From NCBI RefSeq assembly GCF_010731615.1, contig NZ_AP022618.1:3100001-3164000 (forward strand): a stretch of 64,000 nt of DNA. The letters are read 5' to 3'. Positions 36,826-47,187 of the stretch are shown here, one piece after another. The DNA is from Mycolicibacterium insubricum (GTDB lineage: Bacteria; Actinomycetota; Actinomycetes; Mycobacteriales; Mycobacteriaceae). The translations under genes were made by a program, and so were the position numbers. Below the pieces are notes generated by a model. It searched no databases, was not told the origin of the DNA, and saw nothing but the letters and a program-made list of their open reading frames with translations. The stretch's first letter is position 1. Every line of letters starts with the position of its first letter.

Positions 36826-39564
36826 TCAGGTGTTGTCGGTGGCGACGACACCGCGCCGGACGTCGTCGATCGCCCGTTTGGCCGCCGCGCGCAACGCCGG
36901 TTCGGCGGCGGCGTTGCGGACCTGGTCGAGCAGGTCGAGCACCTGCCTACACCATCGCACGAAATCCCCGGCCGACAGCGGGCCGCCGGTGTCCTCGAAG
37001 GCCATCAGCGCGGTGGTCAGATCCCCGGTGGTGGCCCACCGGTACATGGCGGTGACGAACCCGGCGTCGGGCTCCCGGGTCGGGCCAATCCGGTGCCGGT
37101 TCTCGTCGCGGCGCAGAGTCCCCGACAGCCGCCGGGTCGCCGCCAGTGCCCGGCGCAGCCCGGCGGTGGGCGCATCCGGCTGGGCTGAGGGCCCGTCGGA
37201 GCCGCGGGGTTCGTAGAGCACGGCCGAGACCATGGCCGCCAGTTCCGCGGCGTTGAGCCCGTCCCACGCGCCGGTGCGCAAGCATTCGGCCACCAGCAGG
37301 TCGGACTCGGAGTAGATGCGGGCCAGCAGCCGGCCGTCGTCGGTGACGGTGACAGTGTCGGACCCGTCGGCCGCGGTGACGTAGCCGCGTTCGGTGAGCA
37401 GACCGAGGATCCGGTCGAAGGTGCGGGCCAGCGAATTCGTCGCGGCGGCCACCTTCTGCCGCAGCGCGGCGTTGTCCCGCTCGATGCGCAGGTAGCGCTC
37501 GGCGATGCGCATCCGGGCCTCCCGGTCGCCGAGCCCGTGCACCCGGTGGCGGCGCAGCCGGTCGCGCAGTTCGCCCAGTTCCGGGTCGACGTCGAGCTCG
37601 GCGGTGGCCTTGCCGCGCCGCCGCGACGGCACGTCGAGCCCGGTGGCCGCCGAGCGCAGCGCGGACGCCAGATCGCGACGCACCCGCGGGACCCGGTGCT
37701 CGACGCGCTTGGGCAGCGGCATCGACCCGATCTTCGCCGACGGCCCGGAGTAGTCGGCGGTGGAGATCCGGCCGGCCCACTTGTGTTCGGTGAGCACCAG
37801 CGGGCGCGGGTCCTCGGCGTCGTTGGCCGGTTCCAGCACGACGGCCAGGCCGGTGCGCCGCCCGGCGCCGATGGTGATGATGTCGCCGCGGCGCAGCTCG
37901 CCGAGCGCGTCGAGGCTGGCCCGGCGGCGCTGCATCCGCGACGCCCGGGCCTGGGCGCGTTCGCGTTCGCTGATCGCGGCGCGCAGCCGGGCGTAGTCGA
38001 GGACCTCGGCGCAATCCGGCCCCAGTTCGGCGGCCACCTCGGCCAGCATCTTCTCGCCGCGTTCCACACCGCGGACCAGTCCCACCACCGACCGGTCGGC
38101 CTGGTACTGGGCGAACGAGCGTTCCAGCAGGGCCCGGGCCGCGGTGGGGCCGAACTGGCTGACCAGGTTGATGGTCATGTTGTAGGTCGGCGCGAATGAG
38201 CTGCGCAGCGCGAAGGTGCGGGTGGACGCCAGGCCGGCGACCTCGGCCGGGTCGGCGCCTGCGTCGTCGGGGCGCCACAGCACGACGGCGTGGCCCTCGA
38301 CGTCGATGCCGCGCCGCCCGGCCCGGCCGGTGAGCTGGGTGTACTCCCCCGGCGTCAGCGCCGCGTGCTGCTCGCCGTTGTATTTGACCAGCCGCTCCAG
38401 CACCACCGTGCGGGCCGGCATGTTGATGCCCAGGGCCAGGGTTTCGGTGGCGAAAACGGCCTTGATCAGCCCGGCGGCAAACAGCTCCTCGACGGTGTGG
38501 CGGAACGCCGGCAACATCCCGGCGTGGTGGGCGGCCAGCCCGCGCAGCAGGCCCTCGCGCCACTCGTAGTAGCCGAGCACGGCCAGGTCGGCGTCGGGCA
38601 ATTCGGCGCAGCGCCGGTCGACGATCTCGGCGATGCGCTCACGTTCGTCGTCGGTGGTCAATCGCAGCGGTGAACGCAGGCACTGGGCGACGGCGGCGTC
38701 ACAGCCACTGCGGGAGAAGATGAAGGTGATGGCCGGCAACAGGCCTTCGCGGTCCAGCGTCGTGATGACGTCCGGGCGCGACGGCGGTCGGTATCCGCCG
38801 CGGTGCCTGTTGTGCCCGCGCCCCCGGGGTTCGAAGTCGGTGAGCCGGTCGGCCTCCCGGCGGTGCGCGATGTGGCGCAGCAGTTCCGGGTCCACCTTCG
38901 GTTTGCCGCCGGTGGGCGCACCGTCGGGGGTGTGCCGGCTGTAGTCGAACAGGTCGAAGAGCCGTCGGCCGACCAGGACGTGCTGCCACAGCGGAACCGG
39001 GCGGTGCTCGTCGACGACGACGGTGGTGTCACCGCGCACGGTCTGGATCCAGCCGGCGAACTCCTCGGCGTTGCTGACCGTCGCCGACAGCGACACCAGC
39101 CGCACGTCCTCGGGCAGGTGCAGGATCACTTCCTCCCAGACCGCGCCGCGCATCTTGTCGGCCAGGAAATGCACCTCGTCCATCACCACGTAGGCGAGGC
39201 CGTCGAGCGCCGGGGACCCGGCGTAGAGCATGTTGCGCAGCACCTCGGTGGTCATCACCAGGACCGGCGCATCCGAGTTCAACGACACGTCACCGGTGAG
39301 CAGGCCGATCTTGTCGCTGCCGTAGCGGCGCACCAGATCGGAGTGCTTCTGGTTGCTCAGCGCCTTGATCGGGGTGGTGTAGAAGCATTTGCGCCCCGAG
39401 GCCAGCGCCAGGTGCACGGCGAATTCGCCGACGACGGTTTTGCCGGCACCGGTGGGTGCGCAGACCAGCACGCCGTGCCCGGACTCCAGGGCCGCACAGC
39501 CGCGCCGCTGGAAATCATCGAGCGCGAACGGCAGCTCGGCGGCGAACGCGTCGAGTTGGCTCAT
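36826..39564 (-). CDS. helY: HelY, DEVH-box RNA helicase (Ski2/Mtr4-like)
   Basis: A 912-residue superfamily 2 helicase. Walker A APTGAGKT lies near residues 36-43, the DEVH box [11 protein letters not shown] near 122-132, the SAT motif VSLSATVSN near 155, and motif [14 protein letters not shown] near 410. The C-terminal part matches the DSHCT domain of Ski2-type helicases ([20 protein letters not shown]). The length agrees with Rv2092c (about 906). The ATG overlaps the tatC stop by four bases, so tatA-tatC-helY form one unit. Confidence 0.95.
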   Translation of the reverse strand: MSQLDAFAAELPFALDDFQRRGCAALESGHGVLVCAPTGAGKTVVGEFAVHLALASGRKCFYTTPIKALSNQKHSDLVRRYGSDKIGLLTGDVSLNSDAPVLVMTTEVLRNMLYAGSPALDGLAYVVMDEVHFLADKMRGAVWEEVILHLPEDVRLVSLSATVSNAEEFAGWIQTVRGDTTVVVDEHRPVPLWQHVLVGRRLFDLFDYSRHTPDGAPTGGKPKVDPELLRHIAHRREADRLTDFEPRGRGHNRHRGGYRPPSRPDVITTLDREGLLPAITFIFSRSGCDAAVAQCLRSPLRLTTDDERERIAEIVDRRCAELPDADLAVLGYYEWREGLLRGLAAHHAGMLPAFRHTVEELFAAGLIKAVFATETLALGINMPARTVVLERLVKYNGEQHAALTPGEYTQLTGRAGRRGIDVEGHAVVLWRPDDAGADPAEVAGLASTRTFALRSSFAPTYNMTINLVSQFGPTAARALLERSFAQYQADRSVVGLVRGVERGEKMLAEVAAELGPDCAEVLDYARLRAAISERERAQARASRMQRRRASLDALGELRRGDIITIGAGRRTGLAVVLEPANDAEDPRPLVLTEHKWAGRISTADYSGPSAKIGSMPLPKRVEHRVPRVRRDLASALRSAATGLDVPSRRRGKATAELDVDPELGELRDRLRRHRVHGLGDREARMRIAERYLRIERDNAALRQKVAAATNSLARTFDRILGLLTERGYVTAADGSDTVTVTDDGRLLARIYSESDLLVAECLRTGAWDGLNAAELAAMVSAVLYEPRGSDGPSAQPDAPTAGLRRALAATRRLSGTLRRDENRHRIGPTREPDAGFVTAMYRWATTGDLTTALMAFEDTGGPLSAGDFVRWCRQVLDLLDQVRNAAAEPALRAAAKRAIDDVRRGVVATDNT

Positions 39565-40451
39565 TGCTGGCGCGGTTCGGACGGTTCCAGCGGGGCGGCC
39601 TGGTCGTCGGGAATCTCCGGGCCGGTCCGTCGTGCCTTGCGCTTGTCGTGAATGCGGGCGATCTGGATGGCCATCTCCAGCAGCACCACCAGTGCCGCGC
39701 CGAGCGCCAGCATGGAGAACGGATCCGAGCCGGGGGTGGCGAACGCGGCGAAGACGAACACGGCGAAGATCAGGCCGCGGCGCCAGGCCTTGAGCCGCTG
39801 ATAGGTCAGCACCCCGGCGAAGTTGAGCATGACGATCAGCAGGGGGAATTCGAAGCCGATGCCGAAGATCACCAGCAGGTTGATCAGGAAGCCGAAGTAC
39901 TGCTCACCCGACAGCGCGGTGACCTGCACGTCGCTGCCGACGGTGAGCAGGAATTGCAGCGCGGTGGACAGCACCAGGTAGGCCAGCACCGCCCCGGCGA
40001 CGAACAGGACGGTGGCGCAGACGACGAACACCGACGCGAACCGGCGCTCCCGCTTGTAGAGGCCGGGCATGATGAACGCCCAGATCTGGTGCAGCCACAC
40101 CGGGCAGGCCAGCACGATCCCGGCGGCCAGACCCATTTTCAGACGCAGCATGAACTGGTCGAACGGCCCGGTCGCCAGCAGCCGGCAGCCGCCGTCGGCG
40201 CTGATGTCGGCGCGGGCGGAGGCGGGCAGCGCACAGTAGGGGGCGCGCAGCCACTCGCCGAGGCTCTCCAGGCCGAAGAAGGCGTGGCCGTACCAGAGGA
40301 ACCCGATGATGGTGGTCAGCGCGATGGCGGCGACGGAGATCAGCAGCCGGGTCCGCAGTTCCCGGATGTGGTCGACGAGGGACATGGTCCCGTCGGGATT
40401 GGTCTTGCTGCGGCGGTTACGCGGATCCAGCCGCCGGAAGGTGGATTTCAC
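39561..40451 (-). CDS. tatC: TatC, twin-arginine translocase core subunit
   Basis: TatC (296 residues) binds twin-arginine signal peptides and recruits TatA to move folded proteins across the inner membrane. The N-terminal cytosolic [15 protein letters not shown], a signature of the family, begins near residue 25, six membrane segments follow, and a long charged C-terminal tail is typical of actinobacteria. It overlaps helY by four bases and follows tatA by 52 bases. Confidence 0.95.
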   Translation of the reverse strand: MKSTFRRLDPRNRRSKTNPDGTMSLVDHIRELRTRLLISVAAIALTTIIGFLWYGHAFFGLESLGEWLRAPYCALPASARADISADGGCRLLATGPFDQFMLRLKMGLAAGIVLACPVWLHQIWAFIMPGLYKRERRFASVFVVCATVLFVAGAVLAYLVLSTALQFLLTVGSDVQVTALSGEQYFGFLINLLVIFGIGFEFPLLIVMLNFAGVLTYQRLKAWRRGLIFAVFVFAAFATPGSDPFSMLALGAALVVLLEMAIQIARIHDKRKARRTGPEIPDDQAAPLEPSEPRQQ

Positions 40452-40503
40452 AGACAGTAGGCACTAGCCGCCGCGGTATGCGCCGGGCCTGGCGTCGTCG
40501 GGA

Positions 40504-40758
40504 TCAGGCCGACCGGGCGTCTGGGTCGGCGGGGGCGTCGACCCGCTCGGAGACGACGGGAGTGGGCTCCGCGGTCGTCGGCGGGGCCGGGGTGACCGCC
40601 TGCGGCGCGGACTCGTGATTCAGTTCCTTGATCTCGGACTTGAAGATCCGCATCGACTTGCCCAGTGACCGGGCAGCGTCCGGCAGGCGCTTGGCACCGA
40701 ACAGCAGTACCAGCACCACGATGAGAATTGCCCAGTGCCACGGACTCAGCGCACCCAT
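40504..40758 (-). CDS. tatA: TatA, twin-arginine translocase pore subunit
   Basis: An 84-residue protein with the classic TatA layout: a short N-terminal membrane helix ([14 protein letters not shown]), the FG hinge, an amphipathic helix ([20 protein letters not shown]) and an unstructured Pro/Thr-rich tail. First gene of tatA-tatC-helY. Divergent from the small Pro/Gly-rich membrane protein. Confidence 0.95.
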   Translation of the reverse strand: MGALSPWHWAILIVVLVLLFGAKRLPDAARSLGKSMRIFKSEIKELNHESAPQAVTPAPPTTAEPTPVVSERVDAPADPDARSA

Positions 40759-40880
40759 TAGCTACCTCCAGAGGTTCTTGTCCATGCTACCGCGGGGGAC
40801 GGACAGGTCCCAATGACACGCGATCGGGCACAGGCCGACTACGCTGCGCGGAGATCAGACCGTCGTGGGAAGGTTCAGGG

Positions 40881-41219
40881 ATGGCCAGTATGTCGTTGCT
40901 GCTGGGACTGCTGGTCCTGCTGCTTATCGTCGGCGGCATTGTCACCGCGGTGGTGTTGATCGTGAAGTCCTCGAAGAACCGGTCCGGGCAGCCTCCGGTT
41001 GTCGGTTTCGGCCCCGATGGTCGGCCGATCTATCCGGGTGGCGGCTATCCCGGTCCGGGTTATCCGGGATCCAGCTATCCGGGCCCCGGCTATTCGGGCG
41101 GCTACCCGCCCGTCGGACCGCCGCCCCAGCCCGGCTATCCGGGTCAGGGTTACCCGAACCAGGGGCACGCCGGCGGTCCGCCGGCGCAGCCGGGACCATC
41201 GTCGCCGGGCGGGATGTAG
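40881..41219 (+). CDS. Small membrane protein with Pro/Gly/Tyr-rich tail
   Basis: A 112-residue protein: one N-terminal membrane helix (LLLGLLVLLLIVGGIVTAVVL), a short basic segment KSSKNRSG, then a tail of GYPGPGYPG-like repeats. The open frame begins at 40728, but the ATG at 40881 starts directly before the helix with CAGGG upstream. The tail resembles disordered Pro-Gly-Tyr tails of mycobacterial membrane proteins. Function is unknown. Confidence 0.65.
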   Translation: MASMSLLLGLLVLLLIVGGIVTAVVLIVKSSKNRSGQPPVVGFGPDGRPIYPGGGYPGPGYPGSSYPGPGYSGGYPPVGPPPQPGYPGQGYPNQGHAGGPPAQPGPSSPGGM

Positions 41220-41440
41220 AACCGCCCTCACCGCCGTCCGCTCTCCGGTTGTCCGGGTCGTGTGACCGGGACGCGATCCGGGTTTGAGATCGCGATCAAG
41301 GATTGCCCGCCGGGAACCCGTGGGCACCGGCCGCCCACCCTTGGCGTCGGCACGCTAACCGAGGCGGCCCAAAACTCTTAGATAATTCTTATTTTTAGCG
41401 CACCCTTTCCGGTGGTCTGGCGAGCGTTTTTGTCGGAGCC

Positions 41441-41456
41441 TCGAAATAATGTTCTA
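41441..41456 (+). promoter_or_regulatory. SOS-box candidate upstream of the HNH gene
   Basis: TCGAAATAATGTTCTA matches the mycobacterial LexA consensus TCGAAC-N4-GTTCGA at 10 of 12 fixed positions. It ends four bases before the ATG of the DUF222-HNH gene. Several 13E12-repeat genes of M. tuberculosis are known to have such boxes. Confidence 0.6.
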
Positions 41457-41459
41457 TAC

Positions 41460-42950
41460 ATGAGCACCGCGACGTCGACACTTCCGCCTCCGGGGATCCC
41501 CGGCCCCGGCGACGTGGACGACGCCGACGCCGCTCTGATCGCGCGGCTGACCGGATGCCGGGCCGACCGCGCCGAATACCACCGGGCCCTCGTCGGATTC
41601 GAAGCCGCCGCCACCACCCTGGCCGGCCTCAGTGCCGACGCGCTGACCCCCGCCGACATGCTGGCCGTCCTGGAACGCACCGAAACTACTGTCCGCGCGC
41701 TGGCCACCCTGTCGCACCGATTGATCCGGCGGTTGCAAACCGAAACCACCCCCATCGAACTCGGCGCCAAATCCTGGGTCGAAGTCCTCGCCCAACGCCT
41801 GCGCTGCTCACGCGGCGAGGGCCACCGCCGCATCAAAGACACCGCCGCGTTCGGCCTGCGCCGCACCCTGGCCGGCCAACCCCTCGCACCCCGGCTGCCC
41901 GACGCCGCGGCCGCCATCGCCGACGGCCGCATCGGGCCCGAACACGCCGCCATCCTGCGCGACTTCACCACCCACCTGCCCACCCACACCGACCCGGAAC
42001 GCAAAAACGAAGCCGAAACCCAATTGGCCGGCATCGCCGCCGACTACACACCCGAACAAACCCGCCAATTCGCCCACCGACTGCTGGCCGTCCTGCATCC
42101 CGACGGCGACTACACCGAGGCCGAACGCACACGCCGACGCGGCATCCACATCGGCGCCCAAGACTTCACCGGCATGAGCCCCATCACCGGCCGGCTCACC
42201 CCCGAACTACGCGCCGTCCTCGACGCCATCCTCGCCAAACTCGCCGCCCCCGGCATGTGCAACCCCGACGACGAAAAACCCTGTGTCGACGGCCCCGCCA
42301 CCGAAGACCAGATCACCGGCGACCGCCGCGAACAAAACCAACGCAACCACGACGCCCTACTGGCCGCCGGCCGCGCGCTCCTGGCCTCCGGACAACTCGG
42401 CCAACACAACGGCCTGCCCGTCACCGTCGTCGTCTCCACCAACCTCCAAGACCTGATGGACGCCTCCGGCTACGCCGTCACCGGCGGCGGCACCCTGGTC
42501 CCCATGCGCGACGTCATCCGCCTAGCCGCCCACTCCTGGCACTTCCTGGCCGTCTACGACAAACACACCAACATCCCGCTCTACCTCGGGCGCAGCAAAC
42601 GCATCGCCACCGCAGGGCAACGGATCATGCTCACCAACCGCGACCTCGGTTGCACCTTCCCCGGCTGCACCACCCCCGCCAACCGCTGCCAAGCCCACCA
42701 CTGCGACGACTGGCACCACCACGGCCTCACCAACATCACTGACCTCACCCTCACCTGCCCCGGCAACCACCGGATGGCCGACGACGGCCCCAACCAATAC
42801 AGCGCCCACGTCAACGCCGACGGCCACGTCGAATGGATACCCCCACCCCACCTCGACACCGGCGGACCCCGGGTCAACACCTACCACCACCCCGACCGTT
42901 TACTACCCAAAAAACCCAAGCGGCCCAACATCACCCACCGACGCGAATGA
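41460..42950 (+). CDS. DUF222 / HNH endonuclease-domain protein (13E12 repeat family)
   Basis: A 496-residue protein with an N-terminal DUF222 domain (about residues 50-330) and a C-terminal HNH nuclease motif: CTFPGCTTPANRCQAHHCDDWHHHG near residues 395-420 and LTCPGNHRM near 431, with the expected Cys/His metal ligands (two segments, shown here without the full run). ATG 41460 follows an SOS-box-like site. Codon use differs from the neighbours, with many CAA, GAA, AAA and AAC codons in a genome that otherwise prefers G at third positions, a sign of transfer or of an element-like origin. 13E12 genes recur in mycobacterial genomes and serve as phage integration targets; function is unproven. 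Confidence 0.85.
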   Translation: MSTATSTLPPPGIPGPGDVDDADAALIARLTGCRADRAEYHRALVGFEAAATTLAGLSADALTPADMLAVLERTETTVRALATLSHRLIRRLQTETTPIELGAKSWVEVLAQRLRCSRGEGHRRIKDTAAFGLRRTLAGQPLAPRLPDAAAAIADGRIGPEHAAILRDFTTHLPTHTDPERKNEAETQLAGIAADYTPEQTRQFAHRLLAVLHPDGDYTEAERTRRRGIHIGAQDFTGMSPITGRLTPELRAVLDAILAKLAAPGMCNPDDEKPCVDGPATEDQITGDRREQNQRNHDALLAAGRALLASGQLGQHNGLPVTVVVSTNLQDLMDASGYAVTGGGTLVPMRDVIRLAAHSWHFLAVYDKHTNIPLYLGRSKRIATAGQRIMLTNRDLGCTFPGCTTPANRCQAHHCDDWHHHGLTNITDLTLTCPGNHRMADDGPNQYSAHVNADGHVEWIPPPHLDTGGPRVNTYHHPDRLLPKKPKRPNITHRRE

Positions 42951-43067
42951 CCATGCACGCAGGACGAGCTGCGGTTCACCTGCGGTACGCCGACCCAGCC
43001 CGGCGAGGCTCCCCCGGGCCGGGTCTGAGCGGTCCACGCCCGGCCGTCGAAATACTGTCGTTCGTCG

Positions 43068-44021
43068 TCAAACCATGGATTCGTAGGCCACCAGCGCTTC
43101 GGCGGCAGCTTCCCGCACCCGCTGAGCCAAAGAGGCAGGCTCCAGCACCCGCACCGACGCCCCGAAGCCGAGCAGCAGCCGGGTCATCCACTCCTCGGCC
43201 GCGTAGGTCATGGCGGCTTCCAGCGAACCGTCGGAATTGGTGGCCAACAACCGGATCGGGTAGTACTCCAGCATCCAGGCTGCCTCCGGGGCGATGCGCA
43301 GCGTCGCCGACGGCAGCGACGGGTCCGCGTCGAACAGTGCGGTATCGGTCTGCGCGGTGACCGCCTCGGGCGGCGGGGCCGACGGCTCGTCGAGCACACT
43401 GGCGTCGCGGATCCGGTCGAACCGGAACAACCGGACCCCGTCGGCGTCGCGTGACCACGCCTCCAGATAGCTGTGACTGTCGATCAGCAACACCCGGATC
43501 GGGTCAACGGTACGGCTGCCGAACGTGTCGCGGGAGGCCGAGAAGTAGTCGATGCGCAGTGCCCGGTGATCGCGCACCGCGGACCGCACCGCGGCGATCG
43601 CCGGACTCTCCTCGGCAGCCTCCTCCGCATCCGGCGTGCCGCCGGTGGCGGTCGCGGTGGCCGATTCGATCTTGGCGATCGCGCTGCGGGCGGCCCCCGG
43701 GTCGATCACCCCGGGCACCTCCAGCAGCGCCCGCAGTGCGAGCAGCAGGCCGGTCGCCTCGGTCACCGTCAGCCGCAGCGGCCGGTCCATCCCGGCGGAG
43801 AAAACCACGTCGATGGTGTCGTTCTCGAAGTCGAGGTCGATCAGGTCGCCCGGGCCGTAGCCGGGCAGCCCGCACATCCACAGCTGGTTGAGGTCCTTGA
43901 TCAGTTGCTCACGGCTGACGCCGAGTTCGGCGGCGGCCTCCTCGTGGCCGATCCGCGGGTTGGCCTGGAAGTACGGGACCATGTTCAGCAGTCGCACCAG
44001 CCGATCCGAAACGGTGGTCAT
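43068..44021 (-). CDS. pafC: PafC, WYL-domain transcription activator subunit
   Basis: PafC (317 residues) pairs with PafB to activate the LexA-independent DNA-damage response in mycobacteria. It has an N-terminal winged helix (LVRLLNMVPYFQANPRIGHEEA, LGVSREQLIKDLNQLWMCG) and a central WYL domain (ALRIDYFSASRDTFGSRTVDP near 165-185). The open frame extends into pafB, but ATG 44021 overlaps the pafB stop by four bases (ATGA) and gives the family length. Confidence 0.94.
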   Translation of the reverse strand: MTTVSDRLVRLLNMVPYFQANPRIGHEEAAAELGVSREQLIKDLNQLWMCGLPGYGPGDLIDLDFENDTIDVVFSAGMDRPLRLTVTEATGLLLALRALLEVPGVIDPGAARSAIAKIESATATATGGTPDAEEAAEESPAIAAVRSAVRDHRALRIDYFSASRDTFGSRTVDPIRVLLIDSHSYLEAWSRDADGVRLFRFDRIRDASVLDEPSAPPPEAVTAQTDTALFDADPSLPSATLRIAPEAAWMLEYYPIRLLATNSDGSLEAAMTYAAEEWMTRLLLGFGASVRVLEPASLAQRVREAAAEALVAYESMV

Positions 44022-45031
44022 TGCCGGCTCCCCTCGGTCTCCGCCGCCCTGCTCGCCGCGGCCCGCAGAATCGCCACTGCCTCGTCGCGCAGGTCCGGCG
44101 GCTCCAGCACGACGGCGTCGACACCGTGTCCGGCGATCTCCCGTACCAGCGCCTCGCGCGGCGCGGCGCCGAGTTCGAGCACCTGACCGGTACGGTCGTG
44201 CAGTTCCCGGTCGGCCAGTTCCACCCCGTGGCGACGCAGCGCGTTGGCCCGCCCGTCGGCCAACCAGACCCGCACCGGTGCCACCCCGACGCCGGGTTCG
44301 GCCGCGGCCACCGCATCCGCCGCGAACTTCCGCACGTCCACGTCGTCGGGCCGCACGACCACCCCGGCCGGGTCCAGTGCCCGGACGTCGTCGATGCGCG
44401 ACACCCGAAAGGTGCGAACACCTTCGCGGTCCCGGTCGTGGCCGACCAGGTACCAACGTCCGCGGTGGGTGACCACCCCCCACGGTTCCACGACCCGCTG
44501 GGCCCAGGGCACCGCCGGCGAGGACCGGTGCCGGAACGACACCGCCCGGCCGGTTTCGACCGCGCCGAGCAACACCGCCAATGCCTCCTCGGACCCGCGC
44601 AACCCGGGCAGACCGGCCGGCGCGCTGAACGCGATGCCGTCGGCGTCGACGTCGACCCCGGCCGCGCGCAGCTTGAGCACCGCGCTGGCAGCGGCCGTCG
44701 TCCACTCCGGGGAGCGCCACAGCTGGGTGGCCACGGCGACGGCGGTCGCCTCCTCGGCGCTCAGGGTGATGTCGGGCAGTTCGTAGGCATCACGGCGGAT
44801 CCGGTAGCCCTCGGCGGTATCGGCGTGCCCGACCCGGCCGGTCTCCAGCGGGATACCCAGATCGCGCAGCTCGTTCTTGTCGCGCTCGAACATCCGCGAG
44901 AACGCCTCGGCGCTCGGGCTTTCGGTGTAGCCCACCACATTCCGGTGAATCCACTCGGCGGACAGGTACCCCGGGGTGGACAGCAGCGCGATCACCAGGT
45001 TCAGCAGTCGCTCGATCTTCTGGGTCGCCAC
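44018..45031 (-). CDS. pafB: PafB, WYL-domain transcription activator subunit
   Basis: PafB (337 residues) starts MATQKIERLLNLVIALLSTP, the typical winged-helix start, and has a WYL domain with GRAVSFRHRSSPAVP near 145 and RGRWYLVGHDRDREGVRTF near 170-188 (WYL present). It forms a heterodimer with PafC; the gene pair overlaps by four bases. In M. tuberculosis pafA lies directly upstream in the same operon; here a secreted-protein gene is placed between pafA and pafB. Confidence 0.94.
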   Translation of the reverse strand: MATQKIERLLNLVIALLSTPGYLSAEWIHRNVVGYTESPSAEAFSRMFERDKNELRDLGIPLETGRVGHADTAEGYRIRRDAYELPDITLSAEEATAVAVATQLWRSPEWTTAAASAVLKLRAAGVDVDADGIAFSAPAGLPGLRGSEEALAVLLGAVETGRAVSFRHRSSPAVPWAQRVVEPWGVVTHRGRWYLVGHDRDREGVRTFRVSRIDDVRALDPAGVVVRPDDVDVRKFAADAVAAAEPGVGVAPVRVWLADGRANALRRHGVELADRELHDRTGQVLELGAAPREALVREIAGHGVDAVVLEPPDLRDEAVAILRAAASRAAETEGSRQ

Positions 45032-45107
45032 CGGTACAGCTTATTGGTGCCGGCCCCGTCACCGTGGCGGCGCGCCCTTGTCGGTCCCGGCGGCCGACGG
45101 GGTCGGT

Positions 45108-45614
45108 TCAGGCGCGGACCATTGGCACGCACTTTCCGCCCGCCGGCCACTGGTTGACCGCGCAGGTATAGCCGAGGTCGCGGCCGTCGAGGTACCCGGG
45201 CAGCCAGGACCGCACCCGCGACGACGTGCCGTACATCCCGGACAGCAGCGGAATCAACCGATCGTCATTGGGGAAAAGCACCGAGAAGTTATCCCCGTCA
45301 TGCACATCCCGCGTTTCGGTAAATGTCGCGACGTTAGGGCCGCCACCGATGCTGATCGGGCCGTCTTTTCCGCCGGCGATGAAGGTCATCGAGAACGTCA
45401 GTTGAGTCACCGGCAGGTTGGTCTGACAGTTGCTGGCGTCCACCCGGTTGCCGACGTGGTCCACCCCGTCGAGGGTGTAGATGTAGGGCGTCGCCAGATT
45501 GAACTCGCAGCGCACGAAGTCGTTGGCGTGTGCGGTCGGCGCGCTCACCGTCGCCAGTGCGGTCAGCACGGTGGCCGCCCCGGCCCCCACCATCCGTCGT
45601 TTGTTCGCAGCCAA
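45108..45614 (-). CDS. Secreted cysteine-containing protein
   Basis: A 168-residue protein with a signal peptide (residues 1-30, ending APTAHAND). Four cysteines in the mature chain (RCEFN, SNCQTN, YTCAVN, GKCVPM). The end, TCAVNQ followed by Cys nine residues later, resembles the secreted protein at 32080-32607. It separates pafA from pafB on the same strand. Function is unknown. Confidence 0.72.
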   Translation of the reverse strand: MAANKRRMVGAGAATVLTALATVSAPTAHANDFVRCEFNLATPYIYTLDGVDHVGNRVDASNCQTNLPVTQLTFSMTFIAGGKDGPISIGGGPNVATFTETRDVHDGDNFSVLFPNDDRLIPLLSGMYGTSSRVRSWLPGYLDGRDLGYTCAVNQWPAGGKCVPMVRA

Positions 45615-45704
45615 CGTAGCCCCCCTCGGTTTCGCGGTCGCGTCAAGTCAATCACGACGGCGACGGGGGTTCCGACGGAAGTTTCTCCGATCCCTGTGCC
45701 GCTG

Positions 45705-47063
45705 CTACATGCTGGCGATGAGCCGGTCCACCCGCTCGTCGACGCTGCGGAACGGGTCCTTGCACAGCACGGTCCGCTGGGCCTGATCGTTGAGTTTGAG
45801 ATGCACCCAGTCGACGGTGAAATCCCGGCCGGCGTCTTGGGCGGCGGCGATGAACTCCCCGCGCAGCCGGGCGCGGGTGGTCTGTGGCGGCGTGGTGACC
45901 GCGGCGTCGATCTCCTCGTCGGTGGTCACCCGGGCGGCCAGCCCCTTGCGGGCCAACAGGTCGAACACGCCGCGGCCCCGCTTGATGTCGTGATAGGCCA
46001 AATCCAGCTGGGCGATCTTGGGATCGGACAGCTCCATGCCGTAGCGGTCCTGGTAGCGGCCGAACAGTTTGCGTTTGATCACCCAGTCGATCTCGGTGTC
46101 GACCTTGGCGAAGTCCTGGCTCTCGACGGCGTCGAGCTGGCGGCCCCACAGGTCGACGACCTGCTCGAGCTGCGGATCGGGCTCGCGGCTCTTCAGGTAC
46201 TCCACGGCGCGGCCGTGGTATTCGCGCTGGATGTCCAGCGCGCTGGCCTGCCGCCCGCCCGCCAGCCGCACCGGCCGCTGTCCGGTCAGGTCGTGGCTGA
46301 CCTCGCGGATCGCCCGGATCGGGTTGTCCAGCGAGAAGTCGCGGAACGGCACGCCGGCCTCGATCATCTCCAGTACCAGCGTCGCGCTGCCCACCTTCAG
46401 CAAGGTGGTGGTCTCGCTCATGTTGGAGTCGCCGACGATGACGTGCAACCGACGGTACTTCTCGGCGTCGGCGTGCGGCTCGTCGCGGGTGTTGATGATC
46501 GGCCGGCTGCGGGTGGTCGCGCTGGACACGCCCTCCCAGATGTGTTCGGCGCGCTGGGACAAGCAGAACGTCGCGGCCTTGGGGGTCTGCAGCACCTTCC
46601 CGGCGCCGCAGATCAGCTGGCGGGTGACCAGGAACGGCAGCAGCACATCGGAGATGCGGGAGAACTCACCCGCGCGGATGATCAGGTAGTTCTCGTGGCA
46701 GCCGTAGGAGTTGCCCGCCGAGTCGGTGTTGTTCTTGAACAGGTAGATGTCGCCGCCGATGCCCTCGTCGGCAAGGCGCTGCTCGGCGTCGATGAGCAGG
46801 TCCTCCAGCACGCGTTCACCCGCCCGGTCGTGGGTGACCAGCTGGATCAGCCCGTCGCATTCGGCGGTGGCGTACTCGGGGTGGCTGCCGACGTCCAGGT
46901 ACAGTCGGGCGCCGTTTCGCAGGAAGACGTTCGAACTGCGGCCCCACGACACCACCCGACGGAACAGGTAGCGGGCGACCTCGTCGGGCGAAAGCCGCCG
47001 GTGCCCGTGGAACGTGCAGGTCACGCCGAATTCGGTCTCGATTCCCATGATTCGTCGCTGCAC
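45705..47063 (-). CDS. pafA: PafA, Pup ligase
   Basis: PafA (452 residues) attaches Pup through its C-terminal glutamate to lysines of target proteins and marks them for the proteasome. [16 protein letters not shown] at the start carries Glu9, and [17 protein letters not shown] near 52-68 includes the conserved catalytic Asp57. [18 protein letters not shown] near 111 is a nucleotide/metal region. The length equals that of the M. tuberculosis protein as I remember it. GTG 47063 is chosen; a longer frame runs upstream through the WXG-like genes on the opposite strand and is not credible. Confidence 0.96.
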   Translation of the reverse strand: MQRRIMGIETEFGVTCTFHGHRRLSPDEVARYLFRRVVSWGRSSNVFLRNGARLYLDVGSHPEYATAECDGLIQLVTHDRAGERVLEDLLIDAEQRLADEGIGGDIYLFKNNTDSAGNSYGCHENYLIIRAGEFSRISDVLLPFLVTRQLICGAGKVLQTPKAATFCLSQRAEHIWEGVSSATTRSRPIINTRDEPHADAEKYRRLHVIVGDSNMSETTTLLKVGSATLVLEMIEAGVPFRDFSLDNPIRAIREVSHDLTGQRPVRLAGGRQASALDIQREYHGRAVEYLKSREPDPQLEQVVDLWGRQLDAVESQDFAKVDTEIDWVIKRKLFGRYQDRYGMELSDPKIAQLDLAYHDIKRGRGVFDLLARKGLAARVTTDEEIDAAVTTPPQTTRARLRGEFIAAAQDAGRDFTVDWVHLKLNDQAQRTVLCKDPFRSVDERVDRLIASM

Positions 47064-47187
47064 GTCGTCGAGCCTACTTGCTGGACGTTCACCGCGGCGG
47101 CAGCCCGGCCGGGCAATCCCGCCCAATGTGCGCCGGGGCTGTGGACAACCGATCCGGGCCGAGGGCGCGGAGCTGTCAGCATGACCC

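Noticed and set aside
41311..41340. Hairpin GTGGGC/GCCCAC as terminator of the small membrane-protein gene
   Set aside because: The stem is only six bases with a seven-base loop, about 100 bases from the stop codon; too weak to annotate.
42951..43067. Hairpin between the converging HNH and pafC genes
   Set aside because: Only short CCCGGC/GCCGGG arms around a long loop were found; common by chance at this GC content.
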